From Chrysogorgia sp. JL179-B06 (taxonomy: Eukaryota; Cnidaria; Anthozoa; Scleralcyonacea; Chrysogorgiidae), in assembly GCA_035772405.1 (NCBI GenBank), contig JAYKKM010000072.1, forward strand, positions 62,001 through 126,000: a stretch of 64,000 nucleotides of DNA, written 5' to 3'. The translations under genes were made by a program, and so were the position numbers. Numbering within the stretch: the stretch's first letter is position 1; the number at the start of each line of letters is the position of its first letter. The notes under the pieces are model-generated. The model had not been told where the DNA came from, did no database searches, and was given only the letters and a program-made list of their open reading frames with translations. Positions 26,225 through 38,728 of the stretch are shown here, piece by piece.

Positions 26225-28950
26225 AATATGGAATTTATTTCAAGTGCTGAACAGGATAGCTCACGAATATATAAAAAGTACTGTAATAGCCTCCCATTTC
26301 CTAATTACAAACATTACAGCATCGAGTAACAATAACTTATAACTATATCGGGCACATGCAGGTGGATTATCGAATTAATTAGGGTCGGTCATTATTTGTA
26401 GTCGGCGAAGAGAAATAGATTTGGCGGTGCTAAAAAATTGTTTACCCAACCAAATTAAGATCAGAAATTGAACCGTCCCCAACCATTTATGGGTAAAGAA
26501 AATTTTAAACCCAACCCCAGTATATCGTCGATACAAGTTTTAATAACAAACCCAAATAGATATACAGACAGATCCCTACTGTAACTTTCAGATTATTGCC
26601 TCCCTATACATAGCAGGAATCCAAGGAAAACAAGGAGAGGAATACAGCAAAAGGTAATGTGCAATGATGACTAAGGAGAACGGATGACGAGATTCCAATT
26701 TTAAATGACGAACTCTTAATATTTTTATGTAAATAGTCATGAAAATGTTACCCAACCATTTAGGTCTTAGAATTTTCAGTTACCCAACCATTTTCTCTTC
26801 GACCCCCCACCCCGGCCATAAATAATGGCCGGCTCCTTAGTGGCGAAAATCCTGATAAAACCACCCAATTTATAATAACGTTATTCTCTATTTACCACTT
26901 TGAATTCTCGTCTGTTTCTCAGCTTTGCCACCCAATATTTGTTGTCCTGAGAATCTTCCAACCCTGCCTGACAACCTAATACAATTGTTGTTTTGATATA
27001 AAATACAAAAAAAAAACACAATTAATGGCAGTCTGTATAATCATTTTGACAATCGAAACTGCGAGCGAACAAAACAAAATAGAGATATTTTTATTTTGAA
27101 CACCGTGTCCAATTTATATAATAAAAAGAAAAAATGGCCTTTACTCTTTAGCCTATCTGAACACCTTTTCGAAATATTAGTTTTTCGAAATATTAGTATT
27201 TAAAAATACGATTTTTTTTGAAAATTTTCGGATAAATACGACGTAATACAGACAAACTATATACAAAGCAAATAAAAAATACGAACGAATGTTGGTAAAT
27301 GTTCGAAATCGTTGTATAAGAGTTGTAAAATTTCAAGCGAAAGCACTTTTTTAGAGAGTAAACTAAAATCTAAAGCTCCCATAATACACAAGACCAATTT
27401 TCCTTGATAAGTTCACCTAGTTCACTTTGCCCGTGTGTTCGAAGAACAATTTTTCTAGCATCAGTGAACAGTGAAACAGATTTTCTTATTGCAGCAATGC
27501 TCGCGAATGAACCTACATGACGAACACGTTACCCTTGTTCAATAGTTACCCTTGTTCAATAGCTCTTTATCGTCAATAACAAACTTGTCAATTCGTGTCA
27601 CACACACACGAGATAAGTATATACTTGTCAAAGAAGAACTCATGTCAACCAAAACGTGGTCGCATCAAAGACTATACGTACTAATATTTAGGTAGTTGTT
27701 TTCCCCACCAATTTTCTAGTATTTTTTCAATCCTTATTTCAACACTGCTACGCAGCAATATATTTTACCGATACACCAGGCAGGTATCAGTCATAAAAAT
27801 TTCCAATATCTTTCACCATAGTGTATTCTATTTTTTGTGCTTGTAAATATTCCTTATTATAAGATACTACATATACATAACTCACCTCTCAAGCTGAAGA
27901 AACAGATTGCCAGTAACGCCAGCAAACATACGCAACTTCGCGGCATTTTTATTTCAAGAAATGGAGTGAATCTGATCATCACCGACTGTCTTTATACCTT
28001 CGGAAAACATCTGCTCATTTGTCAACAATATTATCTATACTTCCGATCGCAGGCACAAAATCTAATATACGAATCTGATAAAGGCATGATATTACGGACG
28101 ACGACAAACATATACATGTGCGTTCAACTGGGTCTGTACTTAAATCGATTGAAATATTACGTAAATTCGAGACCATTATGTGAAAGAAGGGACACAGATA
28201 GCTTGTAGAGTTAGTGGGAAAGACAATGAAGTATACCTTCTTATATGAAAGTGGTGAATTTAACGAGTAGTAATGTTAATTACAAGATGCGTATAGTAAT
28301 CGTAGTGACTACTCGATATTAAGAAATACTCTTTAGAGATGTTTCTAGTATCGTGGAGCTGAGCTTTGGAATGGTTTGATGGTATATACCTACTCATCTT
28401 AAAAACCTATAAGTAACTGACGCTTTTACAACACTGTAGAATAATTATTTTGGAACAATTGTTTTAAAATCGCTTATTATATATTCCTTATATGCACTAT
28501 TTTTAGATTTTAATATTTTAGTATCATTGTATAATTGGGGTAATCAGATTTCGAAATCACTTCATGAATAAAAAGGATCATAAAAATACAAAATAAAATT
28601 ACATGTTATACAAACTATGTAAATATATTTATATGTATACACATGTAAATATAGTTGTTTGTTTCTGAATGCTTCTAAATCGTATTTTACCTCGTATTTT
28701 AAGCTGGATTTAGGCGGGATTTTTCGGGTAGAGCGACATTTTGTCTCATCAGCCCTTTCATGGTGGAAAATAGGCTGGTTGAGAAGTTCCACTAGCTCGC
28801 GCATGAGGAACTAAATAGTTTATTTCGACTAATTTTCATCCCGTAAGAACACTCACAACAGCTATCACTATGTGATCACCATCACGATAACGAGGCACTC
28901 AAGACGTCATATCTGAGAAACGAATATGGCGTCAAAATCCTCAAATTAGT
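26225..28950. other. AT-rich gene-free stretch
   Basis: No coding region of recognised family. Open frames (for example 27837-28208 and 28562-28804) have no domain and unremarkable composition. No large repeat seen. Confidence 0.5.
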
Positions 28951-29008
28951 CAACCTCGTACCCAGGCTCTTCTCTCCCTAGGGAGAGAAGAGCCTGGGTA
29001 CGAGGTTG
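28951..29008. repeat. 58-bp perfect palindrome
   Basis: 29-base arms around CCCTAGGG: caacctcgtacccaggctct... is followed exactly by its reverse complement, with no spacer. Such structures are unstable in cloning, so its presence is notable. Possibly two abutting MITE termini. Confidence 0.95.
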
Positions 29009-29308
29009 CAAATTACTTTCAACTTCAACAAGCCAAATCTTCTTAACTAAATGCTTAAACTTTGGGAAAAGTCAGTAAGATCTTTGATATGAACTTTACG
29101 CGTGTATTTTGGCTAGATATACCCATTAAATACATCAGAAATGTGAAAAGCGGTGAAACTCATGTCGGCATCAAATGTCCAAACAACAACCCAGGTCGAT
29201 TGAATCTTAAGAAAAATCAAATCCAATGTGGAACTTAGGAACCAGCCCTCTTGGTACGGCTATCCCTCTAAAGAGGACTGGATTTCACGGTCATATCGGA
29301 CGTATCTT

Positions 29309-29760
29309 TCACAGCAAATACGTTGCCCTAGTATACCAGCCCACGCGGATAGTTAACACGTTACGATATGTTCGATTATCCGCTCTTTTTAAGAAAAGTA
29401 CGTTCGCTAGCCGGATAAGCTGTACGCATATTGTAAACAGATAATTTACCTTTGTTTTAATATATATTGTAGCTTTGGGAGTTGATTATTTCTCAAGAAA
29501 ACGTTCGTCGAAGACAGTCGAAAGTTCGTTTACAAAATGGTATCCGTAATACGAAAATTATATTTTTGGGCATGTTCGATTATTCTCTTTCAAAGAGAAC
29601 TAAGTTAGCTACCAGGATAAGCTGTACGCATGTTGTAAATAGATCATTTAACTTTAAAAGAATATATTCTATAGCTTTGTGGGAGGGTTAGTACCTTTGT
29701 TGTTTTGGGGTCGGTTACAATCCAATTATCTTGGAGGCTGGTACGAGGGCAATGTATTTG
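29309..29760. repeat. ~450-bp MITE-like element
   Basis: The outer ends are inverted: 'caaatacgttgccct' at 29309 and 'agggcaatgtatttg' at 29746. The interior shares long stretches with 36882-37152 in opposite orientation ('ttgtagctttgggagttg', 'gatatgttcgattatcc'). Confidence 0.6.
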
Positions 29761-30634
29761 CTCGTTCCCAGTCCCGTTCGATATGACCTAATGACCTTAT
29801 ATGGAATACGTCGTTCTTGTGATTTCTCTACAAGTATCGATGTTCCTCGTTTACATTTTCCCAAAAGTATCACCTTTTAATACTTTGAAAAATTAATGAG
29901 ATGAACAGAAACACCTAGTTGTTTTATTTGCTTCACTAACAACGCCTAGTTTTATTTAAATATCTAAAAAGGTTGGTGTACTGCCGAAATAGCGTGTAAG
30001 TTGTCTAACGTTTCGAGCGAAGGCCCTTCGTCAGAGAGTGAAACGTGTATTCTTAATTTGTATTCTTGCATATTTTATGAAGAGACCCCGTGTTTAAATA
30101 AAGTTCATTCATTCATTACATTCAACTGTTTGACATGAGTGACACAATTGGGCTCTACTTCGTGTACCGGACACAACCAATATTACATCATTGAAATCTT
30201 TAGGTTAAAAGTAGGGTTAATATTCCTTTATTTCAGGGTTAGGACTAGAGTTTTTATTTGGGTTATGGTTAGGGTTTTTGTTCTTGTAAAGCTTCTGAAT
30301 CCCGAGAAAATAACCTTGATGTGTCAATATGACGTATAGTCTGTATCCATTGTGTGTGTCCAGTACACGAAGACGATGCCCATAGTTGTTTGTGCCGATA
30401 TTTATGTTATGAAGTTTCGTAGATACTCAAGCACTGCGTTGTCTTGTCGTGTTTACAACGAAAAAATGCTTTATCTGCGTTGCCCGACTTATCTGGGTCA
30501 CAACGGTGTGAGGAATATCTAGGAACCAAATTTCTAAACTCCGTTTGTGTAACGTTTTAAACAGACCGCGAGATCTGAAAACAGCGAGTATTTGAACATT
30601 TAACTCTGTCAAATCATGCTATAATTTATTCCAC
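29761..30634. other. Gene-free stretch
   Basis: Contains a diverged copy (29971-30040) of the 1468-1550 repeat. No gene. Confidence 0.5.
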
Positions 30635-30870
30635 CATTGTCGCAGTCCGCGTTGTCGCCTAGTGGTTACGACACATGCATGTCTATGAGCTGGGATTCGA
30701 TTCTTGGTTCAATCCGTGGTCAGACCACCACTCAGGGTCTTAAAATAATTGAGGAGAAGGTTCTGCCTTTGCAACAATAGAAGAAAATGGTCAGACTTTC
30801 TGGTCTTCTCGGAAAATGACCTTAAATCGTAGACCCTCGTGGAGCCCCGTATTGCAGTTGTGTTTTTCGT
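30635..30870 (+). repeat. tRNA-derived SINE with conserved-type body
   Basis: tRNA-like head ('GCCTAGTGGTTACGAC', then 'GGTTCAATCC'), followed by 'ggtcttaaaataattgagga' and 'gactttctggtcttctcgga', a body shared by many marine invertebrate SINEs. Confidence 0.5.
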
Positions 30871-32158
30871 TCACCTAAGAGTGATAAACTGAACAGTCGA
30901 GCGCTTAAAATCGGATAAATAGGGCAACATCATCCTTAATGTTCCTTTTATTGTGCAGGCTTGCAGGCTTCGTATAAATTCCTTACCCTTGGCCATAAAA
31001 AACAACAGCTCTTTGTTGATATAGGATGTAAATACTTTGGCTTATCGATTCATCTTCAGCTCATTGTCTTTGTTCAACATGCCCACAATCCAACCAATTA
31101 TTTGCACACAACCAACCACCATGTGATGATATTCAAAAGTATTTTTGGCTCCAAGATGACTGACTATATAAGGAATGCGTCAGCAGATGTGTTGAATTCT
31201 GAAAATCTGTTCATTCAGTTTGGGACAACATCGAGATGTACGATATAGAGAGCTTTGTCCATCTTGTTTCTTCTCAGAGAAGTTACGACTTACCAGAGTC
31301 GTCGTACGGTGGAACGTGTGGCACAGTCGAGCTAATCACGTGTATTGGCTATATTTAACCATGAGTCACTATAAATTGTTTACAGGTACGATGCGGGATG
31401 CGATTGGTTCTTTCTGGATCTTTGGCATTTAATTCCTACAATCACGAGGGTGCGTTCATTTGCATGGACAATCGACTGCGAACAAAAAGATCGAATAATT
31501 GCGGTTAAATATAATTGCCATGTGCAGATAAACAAAGCGTTCTTCGGATAATTGCTTTCATCTCATGATTTCGAGTGGAAATGCCAAATATGATCACCTA
31601 TGACATCAACACAGAACTCGTGACGAAGCTAACACAATAACAACGGAAGGCCTTGAAGTTGCATCTTTACTTTCATCTATATTCTGATCACAAAGGGCCT
31701 TCGCTCGTTAGACCCCCTCCATACTTTACCAGCAACTTTTTAGAGTATTTTAGAGTATTGAAAAGCAGATAATAATATAGCATTGTTCTAAAGCCACTCA
31801 TATAGCGGCGACGGTCACCGATGAGGGATTTGCGACATATTGGCGACTGGTTTGCGACATATGTCTATGAGAACGCGTTTGAAATTTCAACGACGATCAT
31901 CGGCGATACCCTTCGTCGTCAACCATCGCAATCGACAAGAAAGGCTCGTTTCATTCTCAAAAGTGCGATTATTAGTCGTAGTTGACTAGTAATAATCAAT
32001 GAGTATTCAAAATAGCCATTTTGACGAAGATTCGGCTTTAAATTTAACATTTAACGGCAAAAATCAGGCCACATATACTCGATGTTCCCGACATATGTGA
32101 ACGCATCATTGGCAATAATCTGCGATGATCGGCGACCTTTTGAGAACTAGGCTTCGGG
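30871..32158. other. Gene-free stretch
   Basis: Short frames (30961-31248, 31220-31432) show no domain. No repeat recognised. Confidence 0.4.
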
Positions 32159-32212
32159 GTTTATGGTGATGGTAAATTTCGAGTGTTGGAATATATACAT
32201 TTTAAGACCAAA
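32159..32212 (-). repeat. SINE 3'-tail fragment
   Basis: Shares 'gttggaatatatacatttta' and 'aagaccaaa' with the SINE copies at 2041, 45588, 48101 and 48419. Confidence 0.7.
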
Positions 32213-32848
32213 ATAATAATAATAATAATGGAAACTTTATTAAATTACTTTTTAGATAATATACAACTGTAAATCTCGCTTATTTAAGGTAACTTACAAT
32301 CGGCTACTTGAATCAACACTAACAATATATAACTAATAACTATACATAACAACATAAAACAAATATATAGCACAATAATTTTAAAAAGTTAGCAGTTCGA
32401 GATTTGTCCATTCCTTGTTTCGGCAACAGAATATATAATATGTGGTTCTGATTGCGATCGTCGTCATTCTCTTAATACAATACTTTTGGTGAGTCTTGTC
32501 AAGACTAAGATCATTTAGCATTTCTAGGAATGTAGAACATTCTGCTGCAAAGACACCAAGGGAGCTGATTGATAGGTTTACAAATTTAACTGATCTGAAT
32601 TGTTCACTTCGACTTTGTTCCCTAATCAATTCTGAATATTTGGATTTTTTACGATCGATGTTGTTTTGAAGATTTGACTCAAAACCAACAGTCAGTTCAA
32701 CAATGTAGAGGCATCCACTTGCAGTCGATAGGAGCAAGTCTGGACGGTATGTGTCACCAGTTATTATGGATGGACTTTTATAACCAGGAAGATCAACATA
32801 AAGACTTGAACCACTTACGGTCTGTAGGGTCGTTGTTAGAAAGTTCAA
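32213..32848 (-). mobile_element. Non-LTR retrotransposon 3' end with restriction-like endonuclease
   Basis: A 155-residue open frame (32381-32848) contains 'YRPDLLLSTASGCLYIVELTVGFE', a PD-(D/E)xK-like endonuclease core, and a C-terminal 'TYYIFCCRNKEW'. This layout is that of R2/HERO-type LINEs, whose endonuclease lies after the reverse transcriptase. The reverse transcriptase is missing (5' truncation at about 32850, next to an ATA microsatellite). An (AAT)n tail lies at 32213-32230. Confidence 0.6.
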
Positions 32849-32860
32849 GATAGAGTCGTA

Positions 32861-32861
32861 C

Positions 32862-32915
<54 letters not shown>

Positions 32916-32939
32916 TTAATAATAATAATAATAAATAAT
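32861..32939. repeat. (AAT)n microsatellite
   Basis: Runs of ata/aat with a few changes between two LINE relics of opposite orientation. Confidence 0.9.
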
Positions 32940-32940
32940 A

Positions 32941-33744
32941 AAACGAAGGAGCAAAAAACCGAAGAGTCTTGGAATTGGCTAAGCATGAGGGGGGTCTAAA
33001 AAGAGAGACTGAAAGACTCCTAATTGCTGCCCAAGACCAGGCCCTTGAACACCAATTCAGTTAAGAAACAGTTGTATCATATCGGAGAAACGTCTCTCTG
33101 TCGGCTGTGTGGCGAGAAGGTGGAAAATGTGACACACATTGTCAGCTCGTGCAAGATGTTGGCACAAAAGGATGTTGCCATGATAAGGTTTGTTCCAATC
33201 TACATTGGAACTTGTGTAGGAAGTATGGGTTTAACGTGTGTAGGAAGTGGTATCAACATAAATCAGAGAAGGTATTGGAAAATGACGAGGTGAAACTATT
33301 GTGGGATTTCAACGTGCAAACAGATAGCACAATTGAACACAGGAGACCTGATATTATCCTAGTCAAGAAGGAAGCTAACAAATGCATGATCATCGATGTA
33401 GCAAACCCTGGAGATCACAATCTGGAGAAGAAACAGTTCGAGAAGATACAACTATAGCGAACTGCGACTGGAAATATCTCGAATGTGGGATAAATGTGGG
33501 ATTGTTATCCCCATAGTCATAGGTGCTTTGGGCTCTGTGCCACATAAACTCCGTAAATATTTGGATATGTTGGAGATTAAGTATGATATGAACATAATCC
33601 AGAAGTCAGTCCTGTTAGGAACAGCAAACATCCTTCGTAAATTTCTGTGCGTAGAGGGATAGGCAGAAGGAGATGGTGTGAAAGTGGAGATCAGAAGAGT
33701 ATAAAGAACATCATGTGTTAAACTGAAAATAATAATAATAATAA
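32941..33744 (+). mobile_element. LINE 3' end relic with frameshifts
   Basis: Conceptual pieces in different frames fit one protein: 'KRETERLLIAAQDQAL' (about 33000), 'CRLCGEKVENVTHIVSSC' (from ~33094, a zinc knuckle), 'CSNLHWNLCRKYGF' and 'RRPDIILVKKEANKCMIIDV' (a PD ... D-x-V endonuclease-like core), then 'GALGSVPHKLRKYL' (~33520). Frames change near 33060, 33185 and 33456, so it is dead. An (AAT)n tail is at 33728-33744. Confidence 0.75.
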
Positions 33745-33966
33745 TGAACTTTATTTAGTGAAGGTATGAACATCGTTTACAGGAATGTATTCCGCCAGAT
33801 GGCCTTCAACTGTGTAATAAATGTACATTAGTATCAATTAGTTAATGTGTTATACAATTATTAATGTGTTATACAACTACAAGTTAGTCTATATTTACAA
33901 GATGTGCATGCGATTACATCATTATTTTGTTTTAAAAGATATTTTTTAAAAACAAAATAATGATGA

Positions 33967-34100
33967 CAGGAACGGGAGCAGTTGTGAAAAATGCAACATC
34001 AAGGCCTTCCGGCTGGAATTGAACCCGCGACCCTGCGATGCTGGTGCAGTGCTCTGACCACTGAGCTACGGAGGCCGTTGCCGAATGCCTAGTCACGAGT
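33967..34100 (-). repeat. tRNA-Ala-like SINE copy
   Basis: Complete tRNA-like head on the minus strand including 'gaggccgttgccgaatgcct' at the 5' side. The 3' tail is shortened relative to 48419-48620. Confidence 0.8.
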
Positions 34101-34740
34101 TATATATATATAGGCATGAGTTAATATTCACGACTGTCAATGCGATAAATATTTATTTACTCATTTTACAATATATTTATTTGTTAATGCGATATTGATT
34201 CTAGAATATTTAAAAAGTAAACTGAATCACGAGTGTTGGAAGATTAATTTTTGCCGTTTGGAAACGAGATGTTGATCGACATGTCTCCTTCCATGATTAG
34301 CTTAAGGAAACTAAAAGGGGTGGTCGAGCCCCTGCAGTCTCCTGTAATGTTTTGAATTTTAATTGCCAAAGCCAAATATTGTCGAAGTATCGTTTGTATA
34401 TCGGCTGGAAAGTTAACAGAAAGCAAATATTGGATTGATACGATTTAAAAGTCGGACAAATCACACCGCAATCGATGAGTGTGTTTCGGTAATATAACGG
34501 AAACTATATTACAACATCCACCAAGATAGCCCTTCCAGATATCCGCGCGATGGGGGGGGGGGGGGGGGGCTGGCAAACTCAACATTATTTCAAATAACAA
34601 ACACGTGATTATCACTATAAAGCTTTGATGTGATTGGTCTGAACTACCCGATGCCGGTGTTTCATTGGATAATACGTTAGGGCAATTTCCTTAATAAGCG
34701 AGCTGTCTCTAAATCGGTTTTACAGTCTTCACTGACAACG
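34101..34740. other. Gene-free stretch
   Basis: Contains a 17-base G run (34553-34569). It may hold the promoter of the small gene that follows; no TATA box was chosen with confidence. Confidence 0.4.
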
Positions 34741-34801
34741 CCCGTGGATAGAAGAACTGATTCGAAGCAAGGAGAGATCGGAGCACAGAAGCAGTTTCAC
34801 G

Positions 34802-35086
34802 ATGTATTCAAAACTTATTGTCCTTTTCCTGGTCTGTGTAATAACAGTTCGTTTCGCTGTTGATGCTCAAACGTCTTCATCAGCAGCAGCAGTAGCATCA
34901 TCACCACCAGCAGTTATACTATCACCATCTGTTAGTGGCGTAGTTGCAAGTGCTTCAACTGCTAAAAAACCTGTACCAAAAAAACCCCACTTCGGCAGCA
35001 ACTCGCTTTGGTTCAACCGCCTTCTTTCTCTCAGCCATCACAGTCTTCCTCTTTTAATCAAGCAAACTCCACAGTCTTCCACGTAG
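34802..35086 (+). CDS. Possible small secreted protein (Ser/Ala-rich), frame uncertain
   Basis: 94 residues beginning with a clear signal peptide (MYSKLIVLFLVCVITVRFAVDAQ, cleavage likely after DAQ, residues ~1-22), then a Ser/Ala/Val-rich linker and a 'KKPVPKK' basic patch. The frame passes through a run of seven A's (34978-34984). In the next frame the sequence continues with a hydrophobic end ('GSTAFFLSAITVFLF', stop at 35055-35057), like a GPI-anchor signal. AATAAA polyadenylation signals occur at about 35588. No homologue recognised. Could be a real small gene with an assembly or genuine frameshift. Confidence 0.45.
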   Translation: MYSKLIVLFLVCVITVRFAVDAQTSSSAAAVASSPPAVILSPSVSGVVASASTAKKPVPKKPHFGSNSLWFNRLLSLSHHSLPLLIKQTPQSST

Positions 35087-35093
35087 AATTTAG

Positions 35094-36829
35094 TCACCAG
35101 CTATTTCATCAGACGACTGAATCTGAGCGTATACAAGAAAGCATCCTAACTGATTGTAGATTTATAAAGAACTAACACATTAACCGTTCGACGACCGACA
35201 CCGGAGCAGAAGATCGAGAGAAGAGCTTGGGATATATATCGAAAAGATACTCTTAAATCTTCAAAGGCGATATAACAAAAAAGGGAGTGTCGTTCTCACA
35301 TACACACTGTCAACAACAGATTAGTCGGTTTTCTTTTGGCGTTTATTTTTTATATGTTTTATTTATGCTCTGGCGATGAACTACTTCAAGAGACGATATG
35401 TTTTTATATAAACTGATATTTCAACTACATATCGCCCGACAGGCGTTGGACTTCGCTATAGTTTAGTCGTATCCTGTGTTATATAGTAGGTGATTTGATT
35501 GCTAATTTCTTTTGACTGTCGAACGATCTTTATTGTAATAATACTTAGTTTGTTTTAAGATTGTAGGAAGTTTTCTTTTTCTAATGTAATAAATAACTGC
35601 TGTGCGGAGGCTAAGTTGCGACTCTCTTTGGTGTCTTAATGCGTAGCTCCGAGAGAACAGAGATTGATCATGTTCCTATGCAAGGTCGGCATGTGACTGG
35701 CGTGTCGCAATGCTAAACGCCCATGAGGACGCCGACACAGACTAATTCGCGAAGATGTTCGTGGCGTAATCCAGTTACGCGTCGTTGAAAACGCATTGAA
35801 CAAAGCGTTCTTATAGCTCGCACCGTCTTTAAGCTACTAACAAGAACGATTATGCACTCGAGTATCGCCAAAGAGCAGTATAGAGATCGGTAACGCCGAA
35901 GGGCGATTTCGAATGTCGACCTTAAAGTCGATATCTTTTTCGTTAACTCGACACGTTCGTCCCAGAAGGGGATTTACCTGATGGGGTTTCACTTGCGATA
36001 CCGAACACAATTGTATTGGTTTGAAAACAAAGCTAGAGTTGAGTTAATTAAAAATTTGCATAACCTCTTAAGGAACTGGCTGCGTGTTCATCAGAGCACT
36101 AAAGACACATGCTGTAACACTTCCGTTAACTCTACTCGTTTCGAAAAGAACAAGTATATGAACGAAACCGTAAACCGTCGTTGTCGAACTAGAAGAAACT
36201 TCTTTCCATAGAAGAAATCGCTGTTTCATGGGAATAAATAAAACCGAAAATAAATCTCGTGAGATCACAACGCCGTACACAATATCGAAAATTCTTCGCA
36301 TAGTCACGTCGTGTAGGTGTTGTGAGTTCGAAGAATCGTACGAAAATCGTTTCATGTTTCGCGATACGACTCGCAGTCGAAAACTCCCGAGCAATACCCT
36401 GCACGCAATGTGAGCGCTACCGCACATTTGGAATCCGTAAAGCCAGTTTACACAGGCGATTTTTGCTACGATTTTTCTGACCATGACGTATGCGATATAG
36501 TGGATGATCACTCACTCAAGTATTGGACGTCATAAATCTGTCGAAATGGTCCAATATATTCGTAAGACAATCCCAATGTGTTAAAAAGAGAAAAATCCCA
36601 GCCGCAAAAATCACCTGTGTAAGCCATAGTTAATGATGGGATATGGTTTGGAAGCTCCATTGTCTTTCAAGATGATGCAATGGTCATGTTATTGTATTGG
36701 AGAAAGTGTTTGTTATCGGCTGGAGAAAGGAAATTATATGGACACGACTACACTAATTAAATCCGAACGTTGCTTCATTATACAAATTTGCGTTCAGTGA
36801 CCGCGAAAGTGAGATAGGGGCGTCTAGTG
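35094..36829. other. Gene-free stretch, likely 3' UTR then unknown
   Basis: The first ~500 bp could be the untranslated tail of the gene at 34802. Overlapping short frames at 35981-36511 on both strands have no recognisable domain. Confidence 0.4.
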
Positions 36830-37170
36830 CGTATTCCTTATAAGGAAGCGCAAATAGAAGGCATTGAGGTAGTTAACTTAGTTCTCTTTGAAAGCGCGGA
36901 TAATCGAACATGCCCAAAATATAATTTTCCTAATACGGATACCATTGTAAACAAAAACACGGCTGACTTCGACGAACGTTTTCTTGAGAAATAATCAACT
37001 CCCAAAGCTACAATATATATTAAAACAAAGATAAATTATCTGTTTACAATATGCGTGCAGCTTATCCTGCCAGCGAACGTAGTTTTCTTAAAAAGTGTGG
37101 ATAATCGAACATATCGTAACGTGTTAATAATCCCACATCCAGTGGGCTGGTACGAGTGCCATGTATTTAT
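36830..37170. repeat. MITE-like copy related to 29309-29760
   Basis: Shares 'ttgagaaataatcaactccc', 'cttatcctgcc' and 'ggctggtacgag' with the 29.3-kb copy in opposite orientation, but the rest differs. Confidence 0.55.
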
Positions 37171-37840
37171 TTGTTCGTTAATGCCTTGTATTTGCTCGTC
37201 AATGCCTTGTATTTGCTCGTCGGTCACTTCCTTATATGGAATACGTACTAGAAGTACATATGGAAAGTGAACTGACAACACGAACAATGACTTTTGCGGA
37301 CCCTTCAAACCATCCCTTCTACAAACTCTATGTAAACAGACCTTTATAGACAGTCGATATAGACCTTATTCATAAATGGCCGACAATTTAAAATTCCTTT
37401 ATATGCATATAAATTGGCCCTTATGACGACCTCGTTTTAAAATAAGAATCGTTTTCAATTTCGTACATGAAAACGAGTTCATAAGAGCCAATAAGTCAGT
37501 TCGTAATGTCGACTGGGATAAAACTTATTTCAATTCATAACATCAGGCTGGGGAATTCAGTATAACGAATTTGCAAGTGTAAATAGAAATGCAAATGTAT
37601 ATTGTGGTTGTAGCCGGATGTTATGAATTGAAATAAGTTTTATCCCGACTTAGAACACGTCATTTTGATGCACAGTCGACATTACGAACTTCTTATTTAT
37701 ATGCATATATATATATATTAATTTCAACCAAATTCCACATCATATAGACATTTCAATGTCCTTTTCTCCCACTAAAACATTTCTGAAGCAATCCTAGTTG
37801 ACGGGTTGAGGGTAAAAACAACCGACAGTTTTCTACGTCT

Positions 37841-38106
37841 ACCTAAGGCTACCTACCTAAGGCTACCTAACTAAGGCTACCTAACTAAGGCTACCTAACT
37901 AAGGCTACCTACCTAGGCTACCTACCTAGGCACCTAGGCTACCTACCTAGGCTACCTATCTAGGCTACCTGCCTAGGCTACCTACCTACCTACCTACCTA
38001 CCTAGGCTACCTACCTAGGCTACCTACCTAGGCTACCTACTTAGGCTACCTACCTAGGCTAGGTAGCCTAGGTAGGTAGCCTAGGTAGGTACCTAGGCTA
38101 CCTACG
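37841..38106. repeat. Minisatellite, ctacctaggctac-type
   Basis: About 25 copies of 'ggctacctacctag' / 'ctacctaaggctac'. The end (38046-38095) runs back in reverse complement, giving a local palindrome. Confidence 0.92.
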
Positions 38107-38247
38107 TGGCTAGATAACGTTGTCGTAAAACTGACGTGAAAATGCTCACAGCAACGTTTCTTTCTGAGCCAGACGATGCCTCTTAGGCTTTCCTGCGTTT
38201 TTGTATTGTTTACTGTTCTCAAGTTTACTGTACTCGATAAAGTATTT

Positions 38248-38728
38248 AAAGTGCCCGTAACCTCAAAATGTTTTATTGTCTTGTTTGAAAGAACTTTAAA
38301 AATGATAAAGTAACTTCTTTTGAAGATTTTCGTTTCTTTGCTTTCTTTTTGAGATATATCAGTTTGTTTGATATGCAAATATCTGGAATTTCGTCACACA
38401 TGCATAATGAGTTATCAGAGAATGTTATATATCTTTGCGTTCATGAAATAAAAACACTAAAGTGTGAATAACACGTGTGTGCGTGCTTCTCCCACAACAC
38501 CAAACGTCTTGATTTTAAAGGATTTCGTTCGAGAATGAAAGAGATATACACATTTCTCCAATAAGTCATTATGCATGTTGACGAAATTCCATACATTTGC
38601 ATATCAAACAAACTGATATATCTCAAAAAGAAAGCAAAGAAACGAAAATCTTCAAAATAAGTTACTTTATCATTTTAAAAGTTCTTCCAAACAAGGCAAT
38701 AAAACATTTTGAGGTTATGGGCACTTTA
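38248..38728. repeat. Inverted-repeat element (~165-bp arms)
   Basis: Bases 38248-38413 pair with 38561-38728 at high identity ('tatcagtttgtttgatatg' / 'catatcaaacaaactgata'), with a ~147-bp spacer. A foldback MITE; the two encoded-looking peptides (38046-38378 and 38597-38791) are just the two arms. Confidence 0.85.

Noticed and set aside
36068..36511. 147-codon minus-strand frame
   Set aside because: No domain, no splice context and an overlapping frame on the other strand; likely chance.
29309..37170. One ~7.9-kb transposon with long terminal inverted repeats
   Set aside because: The two related segments differ outside a shared core and each looks like its own short element; no transposase lies between them.
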